Source: Populus alba
Lineage: Eukaryota; Streptophyta; Magnoliopsida; Malpighiales; Salicaceae
NCBI RefSeq assembly: GCF_005239225.2
Contig: NC_133300.1
Span: 20,573,584 to 20,637,583 of the forward strand
Direction: 5' to 3'
Length of the DNA: 64,000 nt
A program made the translations under genes and the position numbers. This document shows positions 24,128-36,634 of the stretch, in pieces. The notes beneath the pieces were generated by a model. The model searched no databases, was not told the DNA's origin, and saw only the letters and a list, made by a program, of their open reading frames with translations. Position 1 is the stretch's first letter. The number at the start of each line of letters is the position of its first letter.

Positions 24128-27100
24128 ATGACGGAGGTGATATTGCATGTATATGACGTGACAAATAGTGGATCGGAGAAGACGAACAACACTATTTTGA
24201 ACATCAACAAGATCTTCAAAGATACTATTGGTCTCGGCGGCATCTTCCACAGCGCCGTTCAGGTCTCTCCCTCTCTCTCTATTGTTTGTTTAATTGCAGC
24301 TGTGACGGTGGAGTTGATGTAAAATTAGAGAGATCCAGGGTTAATTAAGTATTTACTGAAATGGTTTGATTTAATGTTTTTCCAGTGGAAAGTGAGATCT
24401 GTGGTTTTGGTTTTGGTTCTGGTTCCAGTACTTAAATAAGTCACTAATTTATGGATTGAATTATTGTGTGGTAAAATAAGCAAAAAGTTTTAAACTTTGT
24501 TGGAATTTTTATTTTTAATTGAGAGGTAGTTACTGTTTTCTGGTCCCTGCCATTTATATGGTGGATTATTGGTGTTTTGAGGTCTCTGTGTTGATAGAAC
24601 TAGAAGTCTTGACATTCAAGATCTGGAAGTTTCAACTGTGCTGTAAATTGGGTTTTCCCTGAACAATAATTACTTGACTGTGTTGAAGAGATTAAAGTCA
24701 AGCTGGGATGGGGGGAGGGGATTTGTTTTGACATGCAATATGTGGCGGGGACATTTTTCATAATCATGAATTTTATGTTTTTTGCTGCTTCCTTTTGATG
24801 TAGTTCAGTTTTCTGACTCAGCATTGTAAAAGGATTTGTCGTGTGATTAAGTTTTAGGTAAAGTTTCCTAGTATCAGTGGAGTTGTTTATGGAAAACCAG
24901 ATGCTTGTGCACAGACTGAGTCCATTGATGTCTTGTGCGTGCAGTGTGACAAAGCTCTGTTATCTATAGCTAGTTCCCAAGTACTGAATTATGCAGTAAG
25001 GTGACTAGATATAGACAAATGAATTCATGTCTTAAACTAGACACTGAGCTCTTATATTTTAATACAATGTTGCACCTTTTACTTTCTTGTTGGTATTTTT
25101 TATTTTCAGGCTGTTTCCATTATTCTCTTCAGATGAAGTGAATATATGACTTGAGGGTAATAGGTCTGTTTCTTTTATGCATGTCAGGTATATGGAGAAG
25201 ATGAATGGTCTTTTGGGTTTTGTGAACATGGAACTGGAGTTTTTAGCTGCCCTTCTGGAAAGAATCCAATGTATACATACCGTGAGAAAATTGTGCTAGG
25301 AAAAACCAGCTTTTCAATCTTTAAGGTGAATCAGATCTTGCGGGAACTTAGTAGAGAATGGCCTGGAAGTGACTATGACTTGTTGGCCAAGAACTGTAAT
25401 CACTTCTGTGATGAATTTTGTGAAAGGCTTGGTGTGCCAAAACTTCCAGGTAAGAATTTTTAATTTCTGAGAAGAATATCTAAAACTTGAATCTTGATAA
25501 ATTGGGCAGCTATTTATTGCGATTGGTGTGTTCTGCTTGTATGCTGGAACACTGTTCTCTTTCTGAATGTAATTGTCCAGTAGACTCAGATTCATGATCA
25601 AGAAATAGAGCAGTATGTGGAGACATTTATGTTTATTTTTCATGCTGTCAGATGTCCTCTTGAGTTTGACAATGTCCTTAAACCTGGCAAGATTTTTCTC
25701 TCGCCCATCCTCCATCCCATTCTCCAGGAAATCTGTGTGGAAAAGCTTCCTTATCCAAAAATCCTTTAAAGTTGCTTGGCTAAGCACCTGCACTATTAAC
25801 CTTAGCGTCTGATGAGTATATGTAATTATGGAAGATCACAAAAAAGAGTCATTCTGCATTTTGTGCTCTACTCTGCCTTAGGGTGGGCTGGGCTCTGTTT
25901 CTTCATAGTGCTGCCCCATCCCTCTTGACAACTGGCCCTGCATTTTTAGTTGTAAACTATGGCTCCTTTGCCAATAATAAAGTAAATTTTGTCTATGAAT
26001 TATAAGCTTAGCCCTTGTATCTTTGGGATTGTAACCATTTTTCACCTTTTTCAACTTAAGAAACAAACTTGTTGTGCCAGCACTTTTTATTTTTGCAATT
26101 TCCCTTAAGTGGATGTTCCTGTGATTTGTCTGACAGGTTGGGTCAATCGATTTGCCAATGCTGGTGATGCTGCCATGGAAATAGCAGGAAATACAGCTTT
26201 CCGGGTGAGATGGTCTCCTGTATTTCTTTTTCTTTCTTTGCCTGGATTGTATCCCGAACTTGGGTTGATTACCATTGTCAACTTCATGTAATTAGTGCCC
26301 TCCACATGTGCACTCACTGGAGCTATAGAGACCCAAAGTCCATATTCTTGTACACCCACCCTCCACACAAAATTCATAACAGGTGGTAATTCATTAATGC
26401 TTGTTTGTTTGCATGTGAAGTGCAGTCTGTGTTATGCTTCACTTTCCCATATTTCTGTGCTTTTCCCTGTTTATTTTTTTCCAAAGTTATTTTTTAGGAT
26501 TTTTCTGTGTTTGAAATCATTGAGGATGTGAACGTAGTTCTTCCCATTTATCAAACATGCGGTATCTTCTTCTGCTTCAAACAATAGTACAGAAGATTGT
26601 GAATAAATCTGCACCACTGAAATCGCCCACAGTGCATCCAGTATATTTTCTTTGGTTCATCCCTTTTTTTACTAGTGGCTTCATGTTCTATTATCACCGT
26701 TTCAAAAATGGCCTGAAAGTGGTGATTAATCAGATTGGAACGTGGATGTTTGATCACCAAAAAGAAAAAGAATTTAGTTTGATATTCATTTGAACTGATG
26801 TAGGCTTTAGAGCCTGCCTATCGTGATTAGCTTTTCCCTAATCCCTAAATGCGTGGTTTTGCTAATTGCAGTTTAGACAAGCCAAGACTGAGATTGTATC
26901 CGCCAGCAAAGTTGCATATAGATTCCTTGCGGGTGTCACTTCCAGCAATGGATCTGCTCCTGAGTCCCCCGCAAACTCAAACACAGGAGTCCCTAGATTC
27001 CAAGCATCCTGGTTTAAAAACCTCATCACAAATGGTGCCAAACCTAGTGGCACAGAAGTTGATGATCAGGATGAAGATGTACTGCTTCAGCGGCAACTCA

Positions 27101-27195
27101 GTAAGCAAGGATCAGATCAACCATCTTGGCAGAACTCACAACAAGAACCAGAGCTACCACCACTGCATCGGAATTTTAGGCATCCATCTAGCTGA
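24128..27195 (+). CDS. PPPDE (DeSI-like) cysteine isopeptidase, four exons
   Basis: Exons 24128-24262, 25188-25449, 26137-26204 and 26872-27195 join with GT-AG introns and consistent phase to give 262 residues. The PPPDE fold covers about residues 3-135. The predicted catalytic His is residue 41 (IFHSAV) and the nucleophile is Cys115 (KNCNHFC), both present. PPPDE/DeSI proteins are papain-like enzymes proposed to remove ubiquitin or SUMO from substrates. The C-terminal ~130 residues are an alpha-helical, then acidic and Gln/Pro-rich tail without a known domain. The start is fixed by the conserved MTEVILHVYDVT opening. It stands alone on this strand. Substrate and location cannot be told from sequence. 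Confidence 0.92.
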
Positions 27196-29933
27196 TCAAA
27201 GATTCATTCATTGTGTATCGTTGTAAAATTGTTCATTGCTTTTCCAACTGAATTGCGTTTCTGATGGTGCCTCAAAGCACCAAAGCACGTTGAAAAGATT
27301 ATCAATGTGAAGTGTTTTTCTCTCATCCACATCCATATGCCACCATTAATCCTCATGGAATCTGGACATGCTTTTCTGGTATAAAAAATACATGATCTGA
27401 GTGATCTCAACTCTTGACCTCAACCCTTGCCAGGGTTCTGTTGGGCGTCAAGACTGGGTCTTCTTCCACTAAAATTTTGCTGCATCCGCAAGAGCTTGAA
27501 TTCGAGACCACGAACACCACTCAGGCCTATTCAAGTTACTACATTATTTTCAATAAACGTAGAACATGTTACGTTTTTTCTTGTAATTGTTACTTGTGTT
27601 GTAGGGTCGTGCTAAAATTCTCTTTACGTGACATGATGTGAGGGAGGCTAATAATTGTTGTTCCTTGAACTATAATTGTTAAGTTCCATCTATTTTCGGT
27701 GGATTCATCAAAGAAATCTGTGACTTATCCGACAAAAATTCTACAAATAAAAGGATTGAAATTGACTTGTAATTTGATTGATATAATTAAACCTAGTCTA
27801 AATTTGATAAAGTTAATATCATTAATTTTAATAAAAATAATTGATCTACATTAATTAAATAATCCAGGTTTTTTTTCAAGTATATCTTTGGATCGGGTCT
27901 GAGATGTAGTTGAACTAGTTTCAATATCTCCCTTCTTTTCAACATAGATTGATTTCATACCATTTTTTTAATATAAAAAAACCTGGAGGACCTTTCTATC
28001 AAGATCCTTAAGAAATCATTTGCCTTCCAACGTGTTTTCTAACTATATGGATTGTCAAATAAAAGATGGATGGCACGAGCGCAAGTTGAGATGGAGAACT
28101 GTAGTTTCAATCACAACTTTCATTATTATTATTTTTTAAAATTTTTTTATTTAGAAATATATTAAAATAATATATATTTTTAAAATTTTATTTTTAATAT
28201 TAATATATCAAAATATCAGAAAACAAAAAACAAATTTAAAGTAAAGAAAAAATAAAAAAAATTAATTTTTTTTCAAAAACGTTTCCAGACATAAAAACAA
28301 AAATCTTGCCCACAAAATCATCAATGACAATTGGATAAGGTTTTTTTTTCCCTCTTATTTAAAGATTAGATAAATTCTCCAATCATTTTTTCCCCCTGAT
28401 ATAGACAATTCTTCTTCAGCTGGATTTTAGATATGTTATGATATTATTTATTTTTGTGTTTTAAAAATATTTTTGAAAAAAAAATGAATTTTTTTTAATA
28501 TTTTTCTTTACTTCAAATTAATTTTTTGGTGTTTCATATCATTTTAAAAAAATAAAATAATCTTTATTCTAATATATTTTTAAATAAAAAATAACTAATA
28601 ATATATCATTTTATTCTGATCGAGAAAACTTGTTTTTGGCAACCTCTCTTCGAATTCAAACCCAAGAGAAATGTGAAAAGTGAGTTGCCGACATTATACA
28701 GAAACCTGTACATTGTTATCAGTCACGTCTATCTTGTAGTAGTGGACAGTAGACAATTTGGAAGGAATTCATTGGTTGCCATGGAAGTTGAGCTACGTGC
28801 TATGCCTAGTTGTCTTCTCATCCAGCTCCTAACAAAGATCAACAATCATCATGGGAATCTTGTTAGCAATGTTGATAAACCTGGCCTCTGTCTCAAGAAT
28901 TAGTTTACGGGTTGAATGGATAAATCCGGATAAATTAAAATTTTTATTTTTAAAAAAAGTTTTGACCTGATAATTTAACTGTAAATCGTTTTGCTAGGTT
29001 TATTGGATTGATACTTTATCTATTTTAATTTGAAACCCGAACTTGTTAAAAGATAAATTAACGAGTCGTTAACTTGCTAGGCCAAGTTTAATAACAAGGC
29101 TTGTCAAGCGAAGAGATGGTGAAGAAACAGAAGAGGATTCGAGTAAACACTCCGTGGGATTATAGAAGCAGCACCACCGGTCTCTTGCTTCGATACTTGA
29201 AGCAATGAATACTTCAGGTGCCATCCCGGTCTTCCATAGCTCACGTAGATGCTGGTGAGCCCCATTGGAGCGTGGCCCGGATGAAGATATCGGCATTCCG
29301 TTCTTGTTCCCAGCACTCGCCTTTCAGAGTGACTTTTACCTTCGATTCAACTATGTGTTCTTATCAACAGAACCACGAGTTCACCTTCATCTATACATTA
29401 ACAAGAGAACTACTCATCAATATCAAGAGAAATTGCAGTGGACACTACACACACCCCGTGAGTGATGTGAGGCTACAAGCCTACAATGCCATACATCCAA
29501 CTCATGATATAGATCACCGTGTGTCACAATTTTGATATTTTTTTTAACAGAGGATTGCGAATCAAATGTAAACATGATTCTAACGAACGTTGAACCAAAA
29601 AGAAAAGAGAAGAAAAATCTCAATAAAATGGACGTTATTGCATTAGCTGTCAACGATAAAGGTAGCCTGTTAGGATTAATAAAAGAAATCGTTCCACAAG
29701 GAAAACAAAGTACCAGTAAAATTATGTTTCCAGTAACAAAAAATTAAACATGCTTCTTGAGCAATTGACATGATGAAACACAAGGAGATAACAAGTGCAA
29801 CATTTGTTCAAACCAGAAGCAGCAACACGCAAATCTGATAAATGACAGTAAGACATTCACGAATATATACAAAACCATTATTTTGGAACAATAACTGTGC
29901 CTCATTTTTGAAAGGCAGCGGAGAATTGCTTCT
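27196..29933. other. Intergenic
   Basis: MITE-like copies lie at 28110-28300 and 28430-28610 (opposite orientation). 28896-29080 is a degenerate string (gggttgaatggataaatcc... aacccgaacttg) related in style to the GGGTCGACCC-type repeat elsewhere. 29100-29660 is less AT-rich with overlapping short frames on both strands, broken by stops; possibly an old gene remnant, but no family recognised. Confidence 0.45.
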
Positions 29934-30575
29934 CTACCGTCTTAGCATTCCATCAAAGAGAAATGTATCCCCATGCGCATCCTCTGCAATCTGGAGAGAA
30001 GAAACAGCTTGTGCTGCAATAAGTCCTGCTGAGAACTCTGTAGTACCCCAACTGCCATTGTCAAAGTATTGCACTGGCATACTCCTTCGAAGAGACTCGT
30101 ATGAAAATGTTAAGTCATTATTTTCCCTCTCCCCCCATTGGCATCCAGTTTCATAAGTACAAGGGACCCAGCCTATCCTTTCAAATGAATTCCCTGAGCA
30201 GTCCTTGTGAGGGAGAGATGGCCTCTTTTCACCCACGAAGAGGTCAATATTGCCAGCACAACTCCAAGTGTTGAAAACTTCCTCTTTGTTTAGCACAATT
30301 TTACATGAATCATCAGAGTCCTCGCCAAGTAAGACATGTAGAGCAACAGCCTCTGCAATTGCAGCACCCTCTTCATCAAGTCTCTGCTGTTCTTCCTTCT
30401 TTTTTTGTTTCTTCTTCTCTAGCTCAGATCGGATTGCCGCAGATGTAGCTAGAGCTTTCTCCAAACGCCTCTTCTTCTTCTCAGCCTGCCTGAGACGATC
30501 CATCTCACCTTTGACCTGCTTCTTCTTCACTTTCCTCACAACAGGTTGCACTTTATTACATGCTATGCTATCCAT
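29934..30575 (-). CDS. Plant coiled-coil protein of unknown function
   Basis: A 213-residue protein in one coding exon. Residues about 12-75 are dense in Lys, Arg and Glu (KKKRRLEKALATS, then KKKQKKKEEQQ) and should form a long basic coiled coil, possibly with nuclear-localisation signals. A hydrophobic acidic segment follows (AEAVALHVLLGEDSDDS), then a non-repetitive C-terminal half. No enzymatic motif is seen. It resembles a conserved plant protein of unknown function rather than a retro-element product. The ATG at 30575 is the first in the frame. Upstream are a 5' UTR with a 52-residue ORF (30765-30923) and a spliced leader exon near 31928-32010, so translation may be controlled by the upstream ORF. 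Confidence 0.8.
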   Translation of the reverse strand: MDSIACNKVQPVVRKVKKKQVKGEMDRLRQAEKKKRRLEKALATSAAIRSELEKKKQKKKEEQQRLDEEGAAIAEAVALHVLLGEDSDDSCKIVLNKEEVFNTWSCAGNIDLFVGEKRPSLPHKDCSGNSFERIGWVPCTYETGCQWGERENNDLTFSYESLRRSMPVQYFDNGSWGTTEFSAGLIAAQAVSSLQIAEDAHGDTFLFDGMLRR

Positions 30576-30764
30576 AACTACTGAACTCCAAATATTGTCC
30601 TGTTTTCAACTTATGAAGCTTAAAGAGAACTCCTCTAAAATGTGTACATTTCCCTATAACTTTCTTTTTTTCTTTATCTGTTCCTTTTCCACCCTTTGTT
30701 TACTACTAAACAGCACTACCTAATTTCAGTATAAAAAACTAATGAAATCTCAGAAGTTTGAGAA

Positions 30765-30923
30765 CTACACCCACTCAGGTCTGAAGGAATACCTCATCTT
30801 ACGGACAATACAATCCCAAACAGAAACAACAGGAGACAGTAGAAGAGAGAAATGATAGGCATCCACAGAATCATCCATTGACACCATTCTTCCTAATTTT
30901 CCACAACCCTCGCATTTGCCCAT
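30765..30923 (-). CDS. Upstream ORF (52 codons) in the leader of the coiled-coil gene
   Basis: The ATG at 30923 opens a 52-residue frame (starts MGKCEGCGKLGRMVSMDD, ends FRPEWV) that stops at 30765, about 190 nt before the main ATG at 30575. It lies in the predicted 5' UTR exon after a good acceptor (ctgcag, exon from about 31016). The peptide has a C-x2-C start, mixed composition and an aromatic-rich end, unlike random AT-rich translation. That suggests a conserved-peptide upstream ORF that could stall ribosomes. A separate small gene is the alternative. Confidence 0.5.
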   Translation of the reverse strand: MGKCEGCGKLGRMVSMDDSVDAYHFSLLLSPVVSVWDCIVRKMRYSFRPEWV

Positions 30924-31015
30924 TTTGTGCACACCAATAAAACCACAAAGCCGATCAAAATTGCAAAAACAACAATCTCACTCCAGGACTTCAAACAGCT
31001 CACATGGCCTTCTCT

Positions 31016-32030
31016 CCTGCAGTCAAAAAGCTAAACAAGTCAAAAAATGAAGCCACACTAGAAACCATCCAAAAAACCTTAAACAAGCAATAATACACGG
31101 ATAAGTCACATTGCACAGAATTACCAAACATAATCTAACCTCATTTAAATCCTTGTTTCAGCCACAAAAATAAGTTTTAAAGTATCTACCCTCTTAACTG
31201 TTTAATAATTCACAACAATTTAATTGTCAATTATATAACCCTAACCAACAAAACAGATCCTCACATTGATAAAGTTGTGTTCTGTGCATCGGTGCCAGCA
31301 GAAACTAATGCCATATTGATAAAAATATTAACTGGATCCTGTTATTAATAATCAAAAGTCCAAAACATACAGAAACTAAACCTAATCCTCACTCCCTTGA
31401 TCAATTATCATGGCCATTCTTCAACTCATTCATTGTTATACTATCCTATATCAAGTCAATTAGAAATCACTCTTTCTTAAGCTGATTCCATGATTGAACA
31501 TCACAATCTCTTAGTTCAGATTTCAGATCCCAAAAGACTCCAACACTTATGCATCCAATTAACCATTCAAGTAACAAATCACATCTAAAAATTCCAACCA
31601 GTTCCCAGTCTTCAACTTTTGAGACAGAAAGTAACATCATAATTCAAATTTCAATCCTTTGTTAGATCCCAGGCTACAACTCTTACCGATAATCATAATT
31701 CAAATCAAATCTTAGACAAACAAAACAAACCCACATCACCAAACTATTAAACATGCAATAAGAAACCAGTTAAACAGATACAATAACATTAGATCCAAAA
31801 ACCCATCAAGCTAAAAGACACAAAATTCATTAAAAAAACATTAATTCAATAAAAACATACTAAAATCAATAAGCCCACAAATAAAAATTGAATATAAATC
31901 AGAACTTTAAAGGTATACAAAACAAACCTTTTTCACTGAGAGATTGAAAGGGTCTTCACTTCTCCCTCTAAAACTGAAGAGAAAACAGAGAAACAGAGAG
32001 AGAACTGAAAATATAGAGAACTTATAATGG
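31016..32030 (-). promoter_or_regulatory. Spliced 5' leader and core promoter of the coiled-coil gene
   Basis: Read on the minus strand, a TATA-like CATTATAAG (about 32020-32030) precedes a pyrimidine-rich leader (CTCTCTCTG...). That leader ends AAAAAG|GTTTGT at 31928. A long intron follows with an acceptor TGACTGCAG at 31017. A leader intron of about 0.9 kb is typical of constitutively expressed plant genes. Confidence 0.5.
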
Positions 32031-32104
32031 AGTGTTTGGATCCACAGAAAGTAAGAGAAAAGGTGAGAGAAAATCAAAGGGAGAGGGATAAAATAACTGA
32101 TCAC

Positions 32105-32995
32105 ATGAGATAGGTGACAAGAGAGAAAGGGTAATCCTGTAATTCTCAGATTAGATTAGGAGACGTGGCAATTCATGGGTTGCTGACAGGAGGGTGTATG
32201 GTGTCACTTATAATGTCATGCCACATGGCAGGTTTTGGTGAGAGTGATAAAGATTGGTGAGAGTGGGTCCCATAGATAATGCTTGCTAGACCGTCAGATT
32301 TAGGTTTCTTGTTCGGGAGAAATTAGATGGATGGTGTAGATTATTGTTGGGGGTGGTAAGTAGAGATCAAGTTGGTTTTGGAAATTGGGACTGACTTATC
32401 AAGTGAAGTGAAGTGAAGTGATCGACAACTCTCATGGACAAAACAGTAAAAACAAAATGATATTAATGAGTTGGGTTTTGGAAATTATTATTATTATTTT
32501 TAACATTTTTTTTTTAGATTATTATAAATACTCAGGTGAGTTAGCGTGTACCTCGACTAATCTCATAAATCTTGAAATTAATAATTATATAAGCTTCTAA
32601 TAACCTTAAAAAAACTCATACTTATAATCATTAAAGAGCAAACTCAAAATTTAACTAATTAACTTATCTCTCAGCTGAGTTAGATATCAGTTTTTATTGT
32701 AAGCACTACTAAATTAAACCTTTTTATTTAACTAGGTATATATATATCAAAGTTATCAAACCTGATATGGCCACGATCTAATCTAAAATTCAGGTTATAA
32801 GTTAAGCGCATTGATTTAGGCTGATTCAATCAATTTAAAATAATGTTATATAATTATTTTTTGTTATAAATAATACAATATTATTTTGATTTTATTTTAA
32901 TTAAATCGGACTTTTATCGAGTCAATTTCTATTTATTTATTTTAAAATTCAACTCGAGTTAAGGGTTGGATTGACGAGTTATCTGGTTAGCCTAT
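32105..32995. other. Intergenic; left part of an older repeat
   Basis: No gene. From about 32745 the sequence (atcaaacctgatatgg... gatctaat) resembles the left end of the element at 59480. The retrotransposon at 32996 appears to have inserted into it; the remainder continues after 42586. Confidence 0.45.
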
Positions 32996-34725
32996 TGACA
33001 CGACCAAACGATTGATGTCTTCTTCCAAGTGCAGGAGTGTCGAAGTAATAAATAACCCAGCAAGACCGGGGTCGAACCACAGAGAGGTTAATTGTATAAA
33101 TTATAAATAACAAGACGATAACAACAACAACAACAACAATAATAACAATAATAATTATTATTATACTCAGTACGTGGCGTTGTTATACCTGAGAATGATC
33201 TAAAGATCGGGTCACAGGTTTCCAGCCTATATACTGAGTTTATGAAAAGATCAAAGATATATATTATATAATATAAACAAAATGTAAATAATAATAATAA
33301 TAATAATAATAAAAGCAGAAGATGAAGAAATTAATGAGAACTTTGAGATGAAAGATTAACGTAAGGATTAAACAATGATAAAAACAAATGTCAAGGTTAG
33401 AGGATCCACTAATGGTACTTCAAACAAGTATAGTATAAACTCTTATTACTCAATTGGAAACCACACATAAAGGAGGTTCCAATCAGATTATAAATTGTTA
33501 ACATGATTACATTAGTTATCTTATTCGAATAAAGCTAATACTTGTAAATGTTGGCAGGCATTCATGATTATAACTTATGTTAACAACAAATCAAGTTCCT
33601 TTCATAGCTCAGGTGTCGGTTATACCATACAGTATGGGCTATGAAAGTACCAAGTATTTGTTGTACCAAGTGTTATACAACATAAATCTAGATTAACCAT
33701 TTAATAAGCAAAGTATTAAAAGTGAACAAGATAACAAATATAAAACATGTTAGTATCCAACGTTAAGGTCCATGTTAAGTTTATATTATACTTATTCTTA
33801 CACCATTAGTGTACCCTTTTCACCTTGACATAATTAACTTAGCTGAACATAATGAAAGAAAGAAACATAAATGAACAAGATAAGAACATAAATGAGAAAG
33901 AGGTTAACTAAGTAAAGGAAAGGAAATGAAGTGCATAAACTTGATATTAATGAAAGCAAGACATAAGCAATACAAAGAGAGAAAGCAATAGCATGATCTT
34001 GATCTGGAAACCAAGATGCCTCAATACATGGTAAGTGTCTCCTTTTATAGGCCAAAATTTGGAACTATTGATTTGTTAATTAATTGATGAGTGGGTGGCC
34101 ACATCTTGACTTGGTGACAATCCTTATCTTCTTGTCTGAACAAGACGTCATTGCTAACATCATAATTTGCCCAGAATCCTCAGGAATGTTCTAGGAAATT
34201 GTCTCAGCTTTCCAACAAAAAAAAAGATGAGGTCATTTGGACTTCTAGAACTCAAGATATGGGCTGAACACTAAATAGTGTCTGGGCTGCAGGACAGCTT
34301 CGGACTTCTTCGTTGTTCCTTCAGTTTGGACTTCAAAACGGCCTTTTTAAATCTTGGGCTCCTCATGAAAGTTGTAGGCCTTTGTCTTACCTTTCCATCC
34401 ATATAAAATGGACCTAAATTCGAGATCTAGAGCTCCAGATATGATCCAATTACCGAGCAATGTTCTGGTTTGGACTGCACCAGCATCTCTTTTCTAAGTT
34501 TGGCCATCTCTTTGTCCTTTCACTTTCAATACTTAAACTCATCAATCAATCCTTTTATTTAAGTGATAGGCCTGCATTTAAAATGAGCATTTACCATAAA
34601 TTAAGGTATCTTATAGTATCAAACTTGTTATTATAAAACATGTTTTAGTGAAGAAGTTATTGATACTTCAAGTGCAAAATGATGATATAAAACCTTGATA
34701 AACATGCACTTTTAAGTACTAATCA
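32996..34725 (-). repeat. 3' LTR (left)
   Basis: 1,730 bp, plus-strand ends TGACACGACC...TACTAATCA. A TATAAAA box is at 34043-34049 (minus strand). The short frame overlapping that box is not a gene. Near-identical to 40851-42581. Confidence 0.95.
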
Positions 34726-34737
34726 CACCCCCCAACC
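34726..34737 (-). other. Polypurine tract
   Basis: Minus strand GGTTGGGGGGTG sits immediately before the 3' LTR, the expected place for the plus-strand primer. Confidence 0.75.
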
Positions 34738-35980
34738 AGCTTATTACTAGTCCCTAATAATCTAAAGCGTTAAAATAGAGAAACAATTTGCAAGTTTCAC
34801 AAAGCAAGGCATTCATCATTCAACTTCCATTAATCTATCCAGATAAACAAACTCTCATTAAATTTATATAACTGCTTCATACTTCTTAAACAAGATATTA
34901 ATAAACCTTCTTTTTATGTGCTCAATATATGAAAACATAGATGATGGGGCTTTTGTTGGAAGAAAACAATATTATGTTCAAATGTTTAAGGTGAACTTCC
35001 TTGGGTTGGGATTATTATTATTATTACTTTTTTTTTTCTTTTCTTCTTTTTTATTTTTTTATTATTATTATTATTTATTTATATACACATACAACATAAT
35101 GTATCTTTAACCCATGTAACGAGTTTTAGGCTAATGACTCCCAGACCAGTTGGTCTTAGGGCATTAGGTGTTGAGACACCCCTACGAGCTTAACAACTCG
35201 GGTTGTAGATACCGATACGTAGATAGTGCAATATTTGATTCCCTTAAGCTTTTCTCCTTAACCCATGTAACAAGCTTTGGGCCAATAGCTCCCAAGTCAG
35301 TTGACTTTAGGGTATTAGGTGTTAAAACACCCCTTCGGGCTTAATTGCTTAGGTTAGGGAGGCTACGAAACCAAACTTATCTACGTTTTTATTATCATCA
35401 ATATTATCATCATTTTTTTTTTTTTTACAAATTATATACTAACCCTTACCCTTAGTTGTTACCTTCAACAAAAAAACATAAATAATGTAATAATCCAATG
35501 TGCAACCCACAATCATATGTTAAAGTGTGTGTGTGAAAATAAAGGTTTAATAATACTTGTTAAATGAGTATATGAGCAGAATCAAGTGATAACAATGCGA
35601 GAGTTTGTAAACCTGAATATTTCAAGAAGTATTCTAATAGGCCTTGTTATGAATATTGCAAATAACCATTAGAAAATTTTTACTAAGATGCGTCTCAAGA
35701 ATAATTCCTCTTTACTATGTCATCCTAGTAATAACAGTTTTGCCAAATGGTTTTTTTTTAAAAACAACAACAGTTAGTTGGTTAGTTTTTTTTTTTAACT
35801 ACTACCCTCTCCCCCCAACCAAAACGAGACATTGTCCTCAATGTCCTAAGGTAGAAAGATAGAGTATAGAAGACATCACCTGAAACAACGAACAATGACA
35901 AACCTGAAACACACTTAAACAAATATAAGAAGTAACAAAACAAAATAATATGTTATTAATAACACAAAAGACACAAGGTT
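34738..35980. repeat. Non-coding 3' region of the retrotransposon with an internal duplication
   Basis: Two diverged ~100-bp units at 35107-35207 and 35257-35358 share aacccatgtaac, cagttg and ttaggtgtt. The remainder is AT-rich with T-runs. No ORF is supported. Confidence 0.6.
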
Positions 35981-36634
35981 TCACAGATGAAGGCTCAAAT
36001 CTAATCTAAGCTTTTTACGGCTTTCCTTAGCTGACCAATCTAGGCGACTCATGCAAGGATCAATGATAGGGATGAAAGATTGTAGTTGGTCAATCAATTG
36101 TTCAGCAGTAGCAGCAGAGATTATGATTTGTCGTGCTGAAGATGTTAGAAATTCCTGTTCCACAGCTTGATCAAGGAAAGATAGCAACTTATCATAAAAA
36201 CCATTAACATTTAACAAACCTATAGGTTTATGGTGAATGTGCAATTGGGCCCAAGATGAAATATGAAAGATCTCTTCCAATGTGCCCAGACCACCTGGTA
36301 AGGCAATGAAGGCATCAGCATGGTTAAACATGGTATTCAGTCGGTCAGACATTGTTGGGACCTGTAGTTCCTCTCCAATTGTTTTTCCAATGATGTCCCC
36401 ATTTGCTAAAGCTTTGGGGACAACCCTCAAAACTTGACTGCCTCCTAAAAATGCAGCCATTGAAACATCTCCCATTAACCCAAGGCTGCCTCCCCCATAC
36501 ACTAAATGAATCTTTCTCTCAGCTAGTACCTGAACAAGATGATTTGCTGATTCTAAAAACTCTTTTTCTTTCCCAGGATTGGATCCACCGAAAACACAAA
36601 TATTTTTTATGTGATGACTTGAGGAACCTGCCAT
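35981..36634 (-). CDS. LOG: LOG-type cytokinin riboside 5'-monophosphate phosphoribohydrolase, captured in the retrotransposon
   Basis: 217 residues, one uninterrupted exon. LOG enzymes convert cytokinin nucleotides to the active free base in one step in the cytosol or nucleus. Seen here: the Rossmann start ICVFGGSNPG, nucleotide-binding YGGGSLGLMG (46-55), Arg98 in the SDRLN segment, and the signature PGGLGTLEE (113-121). All key positions look intact and length matches the family. Plant LOG genes normally have several introns, so this copy came through RNA. It lies on the element's coding strand, between the virus-like ORF and the 3' LTR. A TATAAA (minus strand, 36701-36706) is 67 nt before the ATG. 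Whether it is expressed is unknown. Confidence 0.9.
   Translation of the reverse strand: MAGSSSHHIKNICVFGGSNPGKEKEFLESANHLVQVLAERKIHLVYGGGSLGLMGDVSMAAFLGGSQVLRVVPKALANGDIIGKTIGEELQVPTMSDRLNTMFNHADAFIALPGGLGTLEEIFHISSWAQLHIHHKPIGLLNVNGFYDKLLSFLDQAVEQEFLTSSARQIIISAATAEQLIDQLQSFIPIIDPCMSRLDWSAKESRKKLRLDLSLHL

Noticed and set aside
29100..29535. Possible gene on either strand
   Set aside because: Several short frames overlap with stops in every phase, and no domain could be recognised; kept only as an intergenic note.
30250..30723. 157-codon plus-strand frame rich in Ser and Phe
   Set aside because: Antisense shadow of the Lys/Glu-rich coiled coil on the minus strand.
33834..34055. 73-codon frame present identically in both LTRs (also 41692-41913)
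   Set aside because: It begins from TTG, overlaps the LTR TATA box and leader, and owes its duplication to the LTRs; no independent coding evidence.
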